Origin: Roseovarius sp.
Lineage (GTDB): Bacteria; Pseudomonadota; Alphaproteobacteria; Rhodobacterales; Rhodobacteraceae
DNA length: 64,000 nucleotides
Direction of reading: 5' to 3'
Assembly: GCA_021775255.1 (NCBI GenBank)
Contig: JAJFIA010000019.1
Coordinates: 124,001 to 188,000 of the forward strand
Position 1 is the first letter of the stretch; every line of letters starts with the position of its first letter. The translations under genes were made by a program, and so were the position numbers. The notes under the pieces are model-generated. The model was not told the DNA's origin. It saw only the letters and a program-made list of their open reading frames with translations, and ran no database searches. This document shows positions 8,069 to 16,320 of the stretch, in pieces.

Positions 8069-8158
8069 TGGCGGAGGAGGTGGGATTCGAACCCACGGTA
8101 CGCTTTCACGCACGTCGGTTTTCAAGACCGGTGCATTCGACCACTCTGCCACTCCTCC
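8069..8158 (-). tRNA. tRNA-Ser (anticodon TGA)
   Basis: Reverse-strand gene starting GGAGGAGTGGCAGAGTGG at 8158 and ending CTCCTCCGCCA at 8069, with CCA encoded. The acceptor stem GGAGGAG/CTCCTCC pairs fully. The anticodon loop is CTTGAAAAC (TGA), the long variable arm typical of tRNA-Ser is present, and the T-arm has GGGTTCGAATCCC. The integrase gene follows 150 bases beyond its 3' end, marking it as a probable island insertion site. Confidence 0.96.
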
Positions 8159-8362
8159 GACCCGCCCCCCTTACAGAAACAAATTTGATTCTAAAAGGTG
8201 CTGATTTCAGGGGAATTCCGCCGAAATGTGATCAGCAGACTTTTCACAATGCGGTGAAGGCGCTAGAGTATGGCAAAGTATCGTTAGTTGCGTGAGCAGG
8301 CACAAAGGCTGGCAATGATCAGCAAAGCGCAATAAGGCATTTATAAAGGCCGGGGGCAAAGC

Positions 8363-9379
8363 ATGAAATTACGTTCAAAAATCACAGGGCATAACAGGCG
8401 CATACTGGCATTGGCCGGGATTGGCCTGATGGTATTATCCGGCTGCGAAGACGGTCAGGGTGTCAATCCGTTCAAGCCAGGCCCGGCTGTCAGTACCAGC
8501 CCCGCAGCCCCGGCCAAGAGGCCACGCTCAAATCAGCCGCCTCAGGATGTGGAAGCTCCTGAAATATTTCAAATGACAGATAAGGGCCTGTGGGATGGCC
8601 GCCCCTCTTTGGGGGGGATATGGGTGGCGCATCCGGATGTGACAACACCACAGCGTGTGATCATTCGCAACACCACCAACAACAAATCCGTCGTTGGCGC
8701 ATTGTTCCGCCGCGAGCGCGCCTATTCAGGGCCGTCAATTCAGGTCTCCTCCGAGGCCGCAGGCCCGCTTGGAATGCTGGCAGGTTCCCCGACCAGGCTC
8801 AGTGTTATCGCGCTGAAACGCGAAGAAATAGCCCCGCCGCCGCCAGAGCCGGAAGCCGTGCCTGAAACTGTCCCCGAACCGGCTCCGGTGGAAGAAGCCG
8901 CACCAGTTGAGCCCGAAGTGGCCGCCGTTAAAACACCAGAGCCAGTGAAAACGCCTGATCCTGCGCCCGCCAAACCCGCCAAACCCGCCAAACCCGCCAC
9001 AACCGGGGGGTCGGGCAAAGCCGGCGCGATTGAACAGACCGAGCTTGATCCTGTGGCCAATGCCGCCGCCGCGCTTGATGATATGGAGGGTGCATCCGCT
9101 GCTGCAGCCCCCCCCGCACCTGCCGCCAAACCACAGCTTTTTGCCCTGCAAAAGCCGTTTGTCCAGGCCGGCACCTTCAGCGTTGAGGAAAATGCCAACA
9201 ATGCGGCCAGCACCTTGCGTGGCATTGGCATGACCCCGGAAATCAAAACCGAAGGGGAGGGGGACAAAGCCGTCTGGCGTGTGCTTGTGGGGCCCGCCGC
9301 AAACCGGGCCGAACGCCGCACAATGCTGAAAAACATCAAGGGTATCGGTTTTGACGATGCCTATTTCGTAACCCAGTAA
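8363..9379 (+). CDS. SPOR-domain lipoprotein
   Basis: 338 residues. The N-terminus has a lipoprotein signal with lipobox LSGC (Cys about residue 28), so the protein should be anchored in an outer envelope layer. The middle (about 150-220) is a Pro/Ala/Glu-rich linker including repeated AKP units. The C-terminal SPOR domain (about 262-338; FVQAGTFSVEENANNAASTL ... VWRVLVGP) would bind denuded septal peptidoglycan. Related to the RlpA/DedD-type SPOR family, but no enzymatic domain is visible. First gene of a forward operon, 12 bases upstream of the D,D-carboxypeptidase, consistent with a cell-wall or division role. Confidence 0.9.
   Translation: MKLRSKITGHNRRILALAGIGLMVLSGCEDGQGVNPFKPGPAVSTSPAAPAKRPRSNQPPQDVEAPEIFQMTDKGLWDGRPSLGGIWVAHPDVTTPQRVIIRNTTNNKSVVGALFRRERAYSGPSIQVSSEAAGPLGMLAGSPTRLSVIALKREEIAPPPPEPEAVPETVPEPAPVEEAAPVEPEVAAVKTPEPVKTPDPAPAKPAKPAKPATTGGSGKAGAIEQTELDPVANAAAALDDMEGASAAAAPPAPAAKPQLFALQKPFVQAGTFSVEENANNAASTLRGIGMTPEIKTEGEGDKAVWRVLVGPAANRAERRTMLKNIKGIGFDDAYFVTQ
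8966..8999 (+). repeat. Tandem 9-bp repeat encoding AKP units
   Basis: CCCGCCAAA repeated three times with a partial fourth copy, inside the linker of the SPOR lipoprotein. It encodes PAK-PAK-PAK-PA. Copy number probably varies between strains without breaking the frame. Confidence 0.8.
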
Positions 9380-9391
9380 ATCAGGCCCGCC

Positions 9392-10558
9392 ATGCTCCGC
9401 CTTCTTCGCCTTTTCGCCCCGCTGTTACTGATCCTTACGCTGGGCAGTGCGGCCTTTGCCTATGATACCAAGGCCCGCGCGGCGTTTGTCATTGATATTA
9501 CCACGGGCACCATTTTGCTGAGCAAAAACGCCGATACGCCATTGCCGCCTGCGTCGATGTCAAAACTGATGACGCTGTATGTGGCGTTTGAGGCCATCCG
9601 CGATGGGCGGCTCTCGCTGGATGAACGCCTGCCGGTATCGCAGCACGCCATGAGCTATAAAGGCTCGACCATGTTTCTTGATACCACCGACCGGGTCACG
9701 GTGGCGGATCTTCTGCGCGGCATCATCGTGCTGTCGGGCAATGACGCGGCCGCCGTCATCGCCGAGGCCCTCAGCCCCGACGGAACCGAGGCCGGTTTTG
9801 CCCGCTTCATGACCAAACGCGCCCACAATATGGGCATGACCAATTCAACCTTCCAGAATTCCAACGGGTGGCCGGTGCCGGGCCATGAAATGAGCGTACG
9901 TGATCTGGCCCTGCTGGCGCGGCATCTGATCGAGGATTTTCCGCAGTTTTACCCGATATTCGCGGAAACAGAGTTTGATTTTGATGGCCGCTCGCCGCGC
10001 AACAGCCAAAACCGCAATCCGCTGCTCAGCATGGGCATCGGCGCGGACGGGTTGAAAACCGGCCACACCAAGGATGCCGGTTATGGTATGGTGGGATCGG
10101 TCAAACAGGGGGACCGGCGGATTGTGTTTGTCCTTTCGGGGCTGGCCACCGCACCGGACCGCGCCGAAGAGGCCGCAGCCATCGCCAACTGGGCCTTTCG
10201 TCAGTTTACCGAAAAATCCATCGTTGATGCGGGCACCGAAGTGGCGCGCGCCGATGTCTGGATGGGGGATACCCGTCAGGTCGGGCTGGCCCCGGCCGAG
10301 GATGTGAACACATTGCTGCCCGCCCTTGGCACCGAACCTTTGAAGCTTGAACTTGTCTATACCGGCCCGATCCGGGCACCGGTCAAAAAGGGCGATGCCC
10401 TGGCCGAGCTGGTCTTTACCCCCGAAGGCCTTGGCGAAACCCGGGTGCCTTTGCTGGCCACGGAAGATGTGGCAAGAGGCGGATTTCTGGCGCGTCTGCG
10501 CTCGGTATCACAGATCCTGCTGATCCGGCTGCAACAAAGGTCCGAGGGCGCGATTTGA
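9392..10558 (+). CDS. dacC: D-alanyl-D-alanine carboxypeptidase (PBP5/6 type)
   Basis: 388 residues. A signal peptide ends near SAAFA (about residue 23). The serine D,D-peptidase motifs are complete: SMSK (Ser55, Lys58), SGN (115-117) and KTG (222-224). A PBP5 C-terminal beta domain follows, and the last 20 residues (ARLRSVSQILLIRLQQR) form the amphipathic helix that holds these enzymes to the outer face of the inner membrane. It trims the terminal D-Ala from peptidoglycan pentapeptides. Its TGA overlaps the TTG start of tmk. Which dac paralogue this is cannot be decided from sequence alone. Confidence 0.95.
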   Translation: MLRLLRLFAPLLLILTLGSAAFAYDTKARAAFVIDITTGTILLSKNADTPLPPASMSKLMTLYVAFEAIRDGRLSLDERLPVSQHAMSYKGSTMFLDTTDRVTVADLLRGIIVLSGNDAAAVIAEALSPDGTEAGFARFMTKRAHNMGMTNSTFQNSNGWPVPGHEMSVRDLALLARHLIEDFPQFYPIFAETEFDFDGRSPRNSQNRNPLLSMGIGADGLKTGHTKDAGYGMVGSVKQGDRRIVFVLSGLATAPDRAEEAAAIANWAFRQFTEKSIVDAGTEVARADVWMGDTRQVGLAPAEDVNTLLPALGTEPLKLELVYTGPIRAPVKKGDALAELVFTPEGLGETRVPLLATEDVARGGFLARLRSVSQILLIRLQQRSEGAI

Positions 10559-11181
10559 GCCGCGAAGGCCTTTTCATCAGCTTTGAGGGCATTGACGGCT
10601 CGGGAAAATCCACGCAGGCGCGCCTACTGGCGGAGTATCTGGCGAATGAAGGCCATGAGATGGTGCTGACGCGCGAGCCGGGCGGCAGCCCCGGTGCCGA
10701 AGAGATTCGCAAACTGGTGCTTGAGGGCACGCCCGACCGCTGGTCACCCGAAACCGAATTGCTTTTGTTCACCGCTGCCCGCCGCGACCATCTGGAACGG
10801 GTGATTGCCCCGGCGCTAAAGGCGGGCAAGGTGGTGATCTGTGATCGCTTTGCCGACAGCACCCGCGCCTATCAGGGCCGCGCCGGCAAGGGCCTGCGGC
10901 AAATGGTGGACCGCTTGCACAGCCTGATGATCGGGCGCGAGCCGGATCTGACAATACTGGTGGATATGGATCCCGCCACAGGGCTTGAGCGGGCCTTATC
11001 GCGCGGCACCGGCGAGGAGCGCTTTGAAGCCTTCGGGCAAAAGCTGCAACAGCAGATACGCGCCGATTTTCTGGCCATGGCACAGGAATTTTCCAACCGG
11101 ATTGTCATCGTCAACGGCGGGCAGGATATTGACAAGGTTGCGATGGATATTCAGGCCATCGTCAATCGGCACCTGCCATGA
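10555..11181 (+). CDS. tmk: Thymidylate kinase
   Basis: 208 residues with a TTG start overlapping the preceding stop (TTGA). The P-loop FEGIDGSGKSTQ (about 9-20), the TREPGGSPGAEEIRKLVL segment and the DRFADSTRAYQG motif (the DR(Y/F) box that binds the nucleotide) are all present. It phosphorylates dTMP to dTDP in DNA precursor synthesis. Length is normal. It overlaps holB by 4 bases (ATGA), a tmk-holB pairing common in bacteria. Confidence 0.97.
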   Translation: MSREGLFISFEGIDGSGKSTQARLLAEYLANEGHEMVLTREPGGSPGAEEIRKLVLEGTPDRWSPETELLLFTAARRDHLERVIAPALKAGKVVICDRFADSTRAYQGRAGKGLRQMVDRLHSLMIGREPDLTILVDMDPATGLERALSRGTGEERFEAFGQKLQQQIRADFLAMAQEFSNRIVIVNGGQDIDKVAMDIQAIVNRHLP

Positions 11182-12329
11182 GCGAGGGCAATTTTCCACC
11201 GCCCGACCAGATTGAGGGCGCGCCACACCCGCGCGAAACTTCGCGGCTGATCGGGCAGGGCGCGGCGGAACAGGCTTTCCTTGATGCCCGCAATTCCGGC
11301 CGCCTGCATCACGGCTGGCTGATCTCCGGCCCGCGCGGTGTTGGCAAGGCCACGCTCGCCTGGCGCATCGCGCGGTTTTTGCTGGCCACGCCTGCGGATG
11401 AGGCGGCCGGGCTGTTTGGTGACGCGCCCAAGCCTGAGACAATGGATATAAGCGCCGATCATCCGGTGGCGCGGCGGCTGCTCGCAGGCTCTGATCCGGG
11501 CCTGCATCTGCTGCGGCGCGGCGGGGCAGGAAAGAATGAGTCGGACCGCCAGAAAAACTATGCAGAGGGTAAATATTCCAGGGAAATTCGAGTGGATGAG
11601 GTGCGGGAGCTGGCAAGATTTATCCATCTCAGCGCTGCCGATGGCGGCGCGCGCGTGGTGATCATCGATTGCGCCGATGAGCTGAACACCCAGGCCGCCA
11701 ACGCGCTGCTAAAAATGCTGGAAGAGCCGCCCGCGCGCACGACAATGCTGCTGATCAGCCATCAGCCCTCGTCGCTGTTGCCCACCATCCGCTCACGCTG
11801 CCGCAATTTGCGCCTGCCTCCCCTCGGGCCTGATGATATGGCCACCGCTCTGGCTCAGGCCGGGGTCGATACCGGCGATGATACCGCCGCTTTGGCCGAG
11901 CTGTCGGGCGGCTCGGTGGGCGAGGCGGTGCGGCTGGTCAACCTTGGGGGCCTGCAAATCTACCGCGAACTGATAACGATCTGCAATACCCTGCCCCAGC
12001 TTGATCGCCCCCGCGCCCTGAAACTAGCCGAAGCCTCGGCCACACGCGGCGCGGGTGACAGGCTTGATCTGCTGCTCAGCCTCACGGATATCATGCTGGC
12101 CCGGCTGGCCCGCACCGGGACTATGGGCGCGCCCGCCCGGATCGAGGCCGCCCCCAATGAGGCCACGATGATGGCGCGGCTTTCCGGCAGCCCGGCAAAA
12201 GCCCGGCTATGGGCCGAATGCGCATCCGAGATCAGCGCCCGCGCCCGCCATGGCCGGGCGGTTAACCTTGACCCTGCCGCGCTTGTGCTGGATACGATGT
12301 TCAGAATACGAAATACCGCCGCAAGCTAA
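11178..12329 (+). CDS. holB: DNA polymerase III delta' subunit
   Basis: 383 residues. AAA+ clamp-loader fold with P-loop ISGPRGVGKATLAWRIA, a DCADELNTQAANALLKMLEEP Walker B/sensor region (the SRC-type LLKxLEEPP signature), and LPTIRSRCRNLRLPPL. The zinc-binding cysteines seen in tau/gamma are absent, as expected for many delta' proteins. It is part of the clamp loader that places the sliding clamp on DNA. Located between tmk and tatD, a classic order. Confidence 0.95.
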   Translation: MSEGNFPPPDQIEGAPHPRETSRLIGQGAAEQAFLDARNSGRLHHGWLISGPRGVGKATLAWRIARFLLATPADEAAGLFGDAPKPETMDISADHPVARRLLAGSDPGLHLLRRGGAGKNESDRQKNYAEGKYSREIRVDEVRELARFIHLSAADGGARVVIIDCADELNTQAANALLKMLEEPPARTTMLLISHQPSSLLPTIRSRCRNLRLPPLGPDDMATALAQAGVDTGDDTAALAELSGGSVGEAVRLVNLGGLQIYRELITICNTLPQLDRPRALKLAEASATRGAGDRLDLLLSLTDIMLARLARTGTMGAPARIEAAPNEATMMARLSGSPAKARLWAECASEISARARHGRAVNLDPAALVLDTMFRIRNTAAS

Positions 12330-12341
12330 GGCCCTGCACGC

Positions 12342-13148
12342 ATGTCCGAAACCATCCAGATAACCGACAGCCATTGCCACCTCGATTTCCCCGATTTCGA
12401 TGCCGAGCGTGATCAGGTGATCGCGCGCGCCGTGGCGGCGGGCGTCACCCGCATGGTCACCATCTGCACCAAACTGCGGCTTGAGCCTCAGGTCCGCGCC
12501 ATTGCCGAAAAATACCCCCCGGTGTTCTATGCTGCCGGCACCCATCCGATGTCAGCGGCGGACGAGCCACTGGCAAGCGTCGAGGAGTTGGTGAAACTGG
12601 CCGAGCATCCGAAATTCGTCGGCATCGGCGAAACCGGCCTTGATTACCACTACACCGCTGAAAGCAAAGAGCTGCAACAGGCCAGCCTGCGAATTCATAT
12701 CGAGGCCGCCCGGCAAACCGGCCTGCCTTTGATTATCCACGCCCGCGCGGCGGATGAGGATATGGCCCGGATTTTAAGCGAGGAATATGCAAATGGCGCC
12801 TATTCCTGCGTCATGCACTGCTTTTCCTCGGGGCCTGATCTGGCCCACGCGGCACTTGACCTCGGGTTTTACCTGTCAATGTCGGGCATTGCCGCCTTCC
12901 CCAAAAGTCAGGAGTTGCGCGATATTCTCAAAGCCGCCCCGGTGGACCGCATTCTGGTGGAAACCGACGCGCCCTATCTGGCCCCGCCGCCCTATCGCGG
13001 CAAACGTAATGAGCCGGCTTATACCGTGCATACCGCGCAGGTGGGGGCCGGGATATTTGGGCTTGAATACGAGGAATTTGCAGCACAGACCCAGGCCAAT
13101 TTCGACCGGCTGTTTACCAGGGCTGCGGCCTATAAGGCAGGTGCCTGA
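12342..13148 (+). CDS. tatD: TatD-family metal-dependent hydrolase/deoxyribonuclease
   Basis: 268 residues. Metal ligands of the amidohydrolase-type TIM barrel are visible: DSHCHLDF near the N-terminus, GIGETGLDYHY, LIIHARAADEDM, MHCFSSG and ETDAPYLAP. TatD/YcfH proteins are 3'-5' nucleases acting in DNA repair or turnover. The holB-tatD-MBL order is conserved in many alphaproteobacteria. Its stop overlaps the next start by one base (TGATG). Confidence 0.94.
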   Translation: MSETIQITDSHCHLDFPDFDAERDQVIARAVAAGVTRMVTICTKLRLEPQVRAIAEKYPPVFYAAGTHPMSAADEPLASVEELVKLAEHPKFVGIGETGLDYHYTAESKELQQASLRIHIEAARQTGLPLIIHARAADEDMARILSEEYANGAYSCVMHCFSSGPDLAHAALDLGFYLSMSGIAAFPKSQELRDILKAAPVDRILVETDAPYLAPPPYRGKRNEPAYTVHTAQVGAGIFGLEYEEFAAQTQANFDRLFTRAAAYKAGA

Positions 13149-13945
13149 TGGCTGAATTGCGCTTTACTATCCTTGGCTGTGGCTCCTCCGGTGGTGTGCC
13201 GCGTTTGGGCGGGCATTGGGGGGAGTGTGACCCGGAAAACCCCAAAAACACCCGACGCCGCTGCTCATTGCTGATCGAGCGCATAAGTGATGCAGGCATC
13301 ACCCGCGTGCTGATTGACACCTCGCCGGACCTGCGCGCACAGCTTCTGGGCACGGGCATTGGCGAATTGGACGCGGTGCTTTACACCCACAACCACGCCG
13401 ATCATGTGCATGGCATTGATGATCTGCGGATGGTGGTTTTCAACATGAAAAAACGCCTGCCCGTCTGGGCCGATGGCGATACGCAAAATGCGCTTTATTC
13501 GCGCTTTGGCTATGCTTTCATACAGCCCGAAGGCTCGCCTTATCCGGCGATACTTGAGATGTTCACCATAAAGGGGGATGTTGTGATCGACGGCGCAGGC
13601 GGGGCGATAAAATTACGGCCGCTGAAGGTCAATCACGGCTCGATTGATGCGCTTGCTTTCAAGGTTCAGGGGCTGGTTTACATGCCCGATGTGGCCGACA
13701 TCCCCAAAGATGTCTGGCCCGAACTTGCAGGGCTGGATTATTGGATCCTCGATGCCCTGCGGCGCACCCCGCACCCAACCCATACCCATCTTGAGCGCTC
13801 ATTGGAATGGCTCGCGCGCGCAGCACCACGCAAAGGAATTCTGACCAATATGCATATTGATCTCGATTACCAGATTGTGCGCGAAGAAACCCCCGATTTC
13901 ATCACCCCGGCCTTTGATGGCATGACAATCACCCTTCCGGCCTGA
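13148..13945 (+). CDS. MBL-fold metallo-hydrolase (PhnP-like)
   Basis: 265 residues. Starts FTILGCGSSGGVPRLGG, as in the PhnP/RNase Z-like branch. The metal site THNHADHVHGIDDLR carries the HxHxDH motif, with further His at NHG and at NMHIDLDY near the end. PhnP hydrolyses cyclic phosphoribosyl phosphates, but no phn genes lie nearby, so substrate is open. Translationally coupled to tatD. Confidence 0.9.
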   Translation: MAELRFTILGCGSSGGVPRLGGHWGECDPENPKNTRRRCSLLIERISDAGITRVLIDTSPDLRAQLLGTGIGELDAVLYTHNHADHVHGIDDLRMVVFNMKKRLPVWADGDTQNALYSRFGYAFIQPEGSPYPAILEMFTIKGDVVIDGAGGAIKLRPLKVNHGSIDALAFKVQGLVYMPDVADIPKDVWPELAGLDYWILDALRRTPHPTHTHLERSLEWLARAAPRKGILTNMHIDLDYQIVREETPDFITPAFDGMTITLPA

Positions 13946-13953
13946 GCCCCGGT

Positions 13954-14883
13954 ATGCAGGCACTCATTGACATCATCGCACCGGTATTTCTGGTTGCAGG
14001 CTTTGGCTATGTCGCGGTCTGGCGCGGATGGTTTACGGATGCGGGCGTTGACGGGCTGATGCGGTTTACCCAGCATTTTGCCATCCCCTGTCTTTTGTTC
14101 ACGGCGATTGCAAGGCTTGATCTGGGGCAGAGCTTTGACTGGCGGCTGCTTTTGAGCTTTTACACCGGCGCGGTTTCTGGTTTCACTCTTGGCTTGCTTG
14201 GCGCGCGGTTTATCTTTGGCCGGGGCTGGGAGGATGCCGTCGCCATCGGATTTTGCGGCTTGTTCTCCAACACGGTTCTTTTGGGCCTGCCCCTGACCGA
14301 ACGCGCCTGGGGGCCTGAGGCCCTATCGGCCAATTTCGCCATTATCGCGCTGCATTCGCCGGTCTGTTATGGCATTGGCATCACCGCGATGGAGATCGCC
14401 CGGGCCAGCGGAAAATCAACCGTGGCGGTGGCGGGAAAAGTTCTGAAAGCGATGTTTTCCAATGCCCTGATCATCGGCATCGGGCTGGGGTTTCTGGTCA
14501 ACCTGAGCGGGCTTGCCTTGCCCGGTGTTCTGCAAAGCGGGCTTGACATGTTAACCCGCGCGGCTCTGCCCGCGGCATTGTTTGGCCTTGGCGGTGTTTT
14601 GGTGCGCTACCGGATTGCCGGCGATATCAGGCTGATCGGGTTTATATGTGTGCTGGCGCTTGTGGTGCACCCGCTTGTAACAATTGCATTTGCTGGTTGG
14701 TTTGGCCTGCCAATTCAAGCCCTCCGCTCCGCTGTGCTGACAGCGGCCATGGCCCCGGGGATCAACGCTTATATCTTCGCCAACCTCTATGGAAGGGCTC
14801 AGCGGGTTGCAGCATCCTCGGTTCTGATCGGCACGATGGTTTCAATACTTTCCGTCTGGGTCTGGTTGCAGGTATTGCCATAG
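13954..14883 (+). CDS. AEC-family permease
   Basis: 309 residues and about ten hydrophobic helices, with auxin-efflux-carrier family features: an N-terminal LIDIIAPVFLVAGFGYVAVW segment, GFCGLFSNTVLLGLPL (the conserved N-x-x-x-(L/I)G-x-P loop in helix 4) and a closing APGINAYIFANLYGRA. Bacterial members export or import small carboxylates; no substrate can be assigned. Last gene of the operon begun at 8363, followed by a tandem hairpin. Confidence 0.88.
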   Translation: MQALIDIIAPVFLVAGFGYVAVWRGWFTDAGVDGLMRFTQHFAIPCLLFTAIARLDLGQSFDWRLLLSFYTGAVSGFTLGLLGARFIFGRGWEDAVAIGFCGLFSNTVLLGLPLTERAWGPEALSANFAIIALHSPVCYGIGITAMEIARASGKSTVAVAGKVLKAMFSNALIIGIGLGFLVNLSGLALPGVLQSGLDMLTRAALPAALFGLGGVLVRYRIAGDIRLIGFICVLALVVHPLVTIAFAGWFGLPIQALRSAVLTAAMAPGINAYIFANLYGRAQRVAASSVLIGTMVSILSVWVWLQVLP

Positions 14884-14912
14884 CATGCGCAAACATCCAC
14901 CCTATGCGCCCC

Positions 14913-14957
14913 AAAGTTTTATAAAAACTTTGAGCAAATCTTTTACTTAAAAGATTT
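14913..14957. terminator. Tandem A/T-rich double hairpin, bidirectional terminator
   Basis: Two adjacent perfect hairpins: AAAGTTTT-ATA-AAAACTTT (14913-14931) and AAATCTTTT-ACTT-AAAAGATTT (14936-14957). They sit between the convergent AEC permease and the enolase-superfamily gene. A second element of the same design lies at 29789-29834, again between convergent genes and with the same first-hairpin core. Confidence 0.7.
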
Positions 14958-14981
14958 GGGGGCAGTACCCATATTCCAGCA

Positions 14982-16214
14982 TCAATCCTGTTTTGGCGGT
15001 GCACCACCTGCAAAACTATTCCCATCCACATAATCACAAGGCGCATCGCGCATCTCAAGGTGCAGGCCATCCCCCGTATAAGGATGCGCCCGTGCCAGAT
15101 TCTCATCAATTTCCAATCCAAGGCCCGGAGCCTCAGGCGCCATGATAAACCCGTCCTCAACCCGGATTGTGCCTTTGATCAATGCGTCATGAAACGGCGT
15201 TTCGATGGTCTCGGCCATCAGGATATTGGGGATCGACACGCCAAGCTGAATATTGGCGGCCCATTCCACCGGCCCGGCATAAAGATGCGGGGCCATCTGG
15301 GCATTATAAACCTCGGCGAGAGTTGCAATTTTGCGGGTCTCCCAGATGCCCCCTGAACGGCCTAAAGCGGGCTGTAGGATTGTAGCGGCCCCTTCGCGCA
15401 GCACCGGCGCGAATTCGGCCTTGGTGGTCAGGCGCTCGCCGGTGGCAACAGGAATGCTTACCGCATTTGCAACGCGGGCCATCGCCCCCAGATTATCCGG
15501 CGGCACAGGTTCTTCGAACCACAGCGGCGAATAGGGCTCCAGAGCCTTGCCCAGCCGAATGGCCCCACCGGTTGAAAACTGCCCATGGGTGCCAAAAAGC
15601 AGATCGGCACGATCGCCAACAGCCTCGCGGATGGCCTTACAGAACGCCACCGAAAGGCTGATATCCGCCATCGCGGGCATATGCCCGCCGCGCATCGTAT
15701 AGGGGCCAGCGGGATCAAATTTGACGGCGGTATAACCCTTTTCCACCATCACCAGCGCGCATTCTGCGGCCATGTCGGGCGAGGTCCAGAATTCATTCAT
15801 ATCGTGATGCGGCAGCGGGTAAAGATAGGTATAGGCACGGATGCGGTCATTCATCCTGCCGCCCATCAGGGCCCAGACCGGGCGGTTACGGGCTTTGCCC
15901 AGAATATCCCAACAGGCGATCTCAAGCCCGGAAAACGCGCCCATCACTGTCAGGTCAGGCCGCTGGGTGAAGCCCGAGGAATAGGCCCGGCGGAACATCA
16001 GCTCGATGTTTTCCGGCGATTGACCGGCCATATGGCGGGCGAACACATCTTCGATCACGCTGCGCATGGCGTCGGGACCGATGGAGGAGGCATAACATTC
16101 GCCCCAGCCGGTGATGCCGGTATCGGTGGTGAGCTTGACGAGTATCCAGTAACGCCCGCCCCATCCCGGAGCCGGGGGGGCGGTGATGATGATATCGAGG
16201 TCTTTGAGCTTCAT
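14982..16214 (-). CDS. Mandelate racemase/muconate lactonizing family protein (sugar acid dehydratase-like)
   Basis: 410 residues. Enolase-superfamily layout: an N-terminal capping domain (to about residue 125) and a barrel with YTAVKFDPAGP (Lys of the second strand), LLFGTHGQFS, WFEEPVPPDN and VATGERLTTK (metal-ligand strands), and MAPHLYAGP near the end (His). These fit an acid-sugar dehydratase or sugar-lactone isomerase such as galactonate dehydratase. Exact substrate is unknown. The zinc alcohol dehydrogenase upstream on the same strand could supply or use a related polyol or sugar acid. Confidence 0.88.
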   Translation of the reverse strand: MKLKDLDIIITAPPAPGWGGRYWILVKLTTDTGITGWGECYASSIGPDAMRSVIEDVFARHMAGQSPENIELMFRRAYSSGFTQRPDLTVMGAFSGLEIACWDILGKARNRPVWALMGGRMNDRIRAYTYLYPLPHHDMNEFWTSPDMAAECALVMVEKGYTAVKFDPAGPYTMRGGHMPAMADISLSVAFCKAIREAVGDRADLLFGTHGQFSTGGAIRLGKALEPYSPLWFEEPVPPDNLGAMARVANAVSIPVATGERLTTKAEFAPVLREGAATILQPALGRSGGIWETRKIATLAEVYNAQMAPHLYAGPVEWAANIQLGVSIPNILMAETIETPFHDALIKGTIRVEDGFIMAPEAPGLGLEIDENLARAHPYTGDGLHLEMRDAPCDYVDGNSFAGGAPPKQD

Positions 16215-16264
16215 GATCTGGCCTTTTTGCCGGGGTTTCGAATCGCTTTCGCGATCCGACCGAT

Positions 16265-16285
16265 GTGGGGGGCCTTGCCCCCCAC
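16265..16285. terminator. GC-rich hairpin in a repeated intergenic motif
   Basis: GTGGGGGGC-CTT-GCCCCCCAC, 9-bp perfect arms, followed by ACCCCCCAGAGTATTTTGGG. It separates the alcohol dehydrogenase (ending at 16321) from the enolase-superfamily gene. From memory, the combination of a C/G-run hairpin and AGTATTTT is widespread between genes of this bacterial family. It could end transcription of the dehydrogenase gene. Confidence 0.6.
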
Positions 16286-16320
16286 ACCCCCCAGAGTATT
16301 TTGGGAAAAATGAAAGGGGG

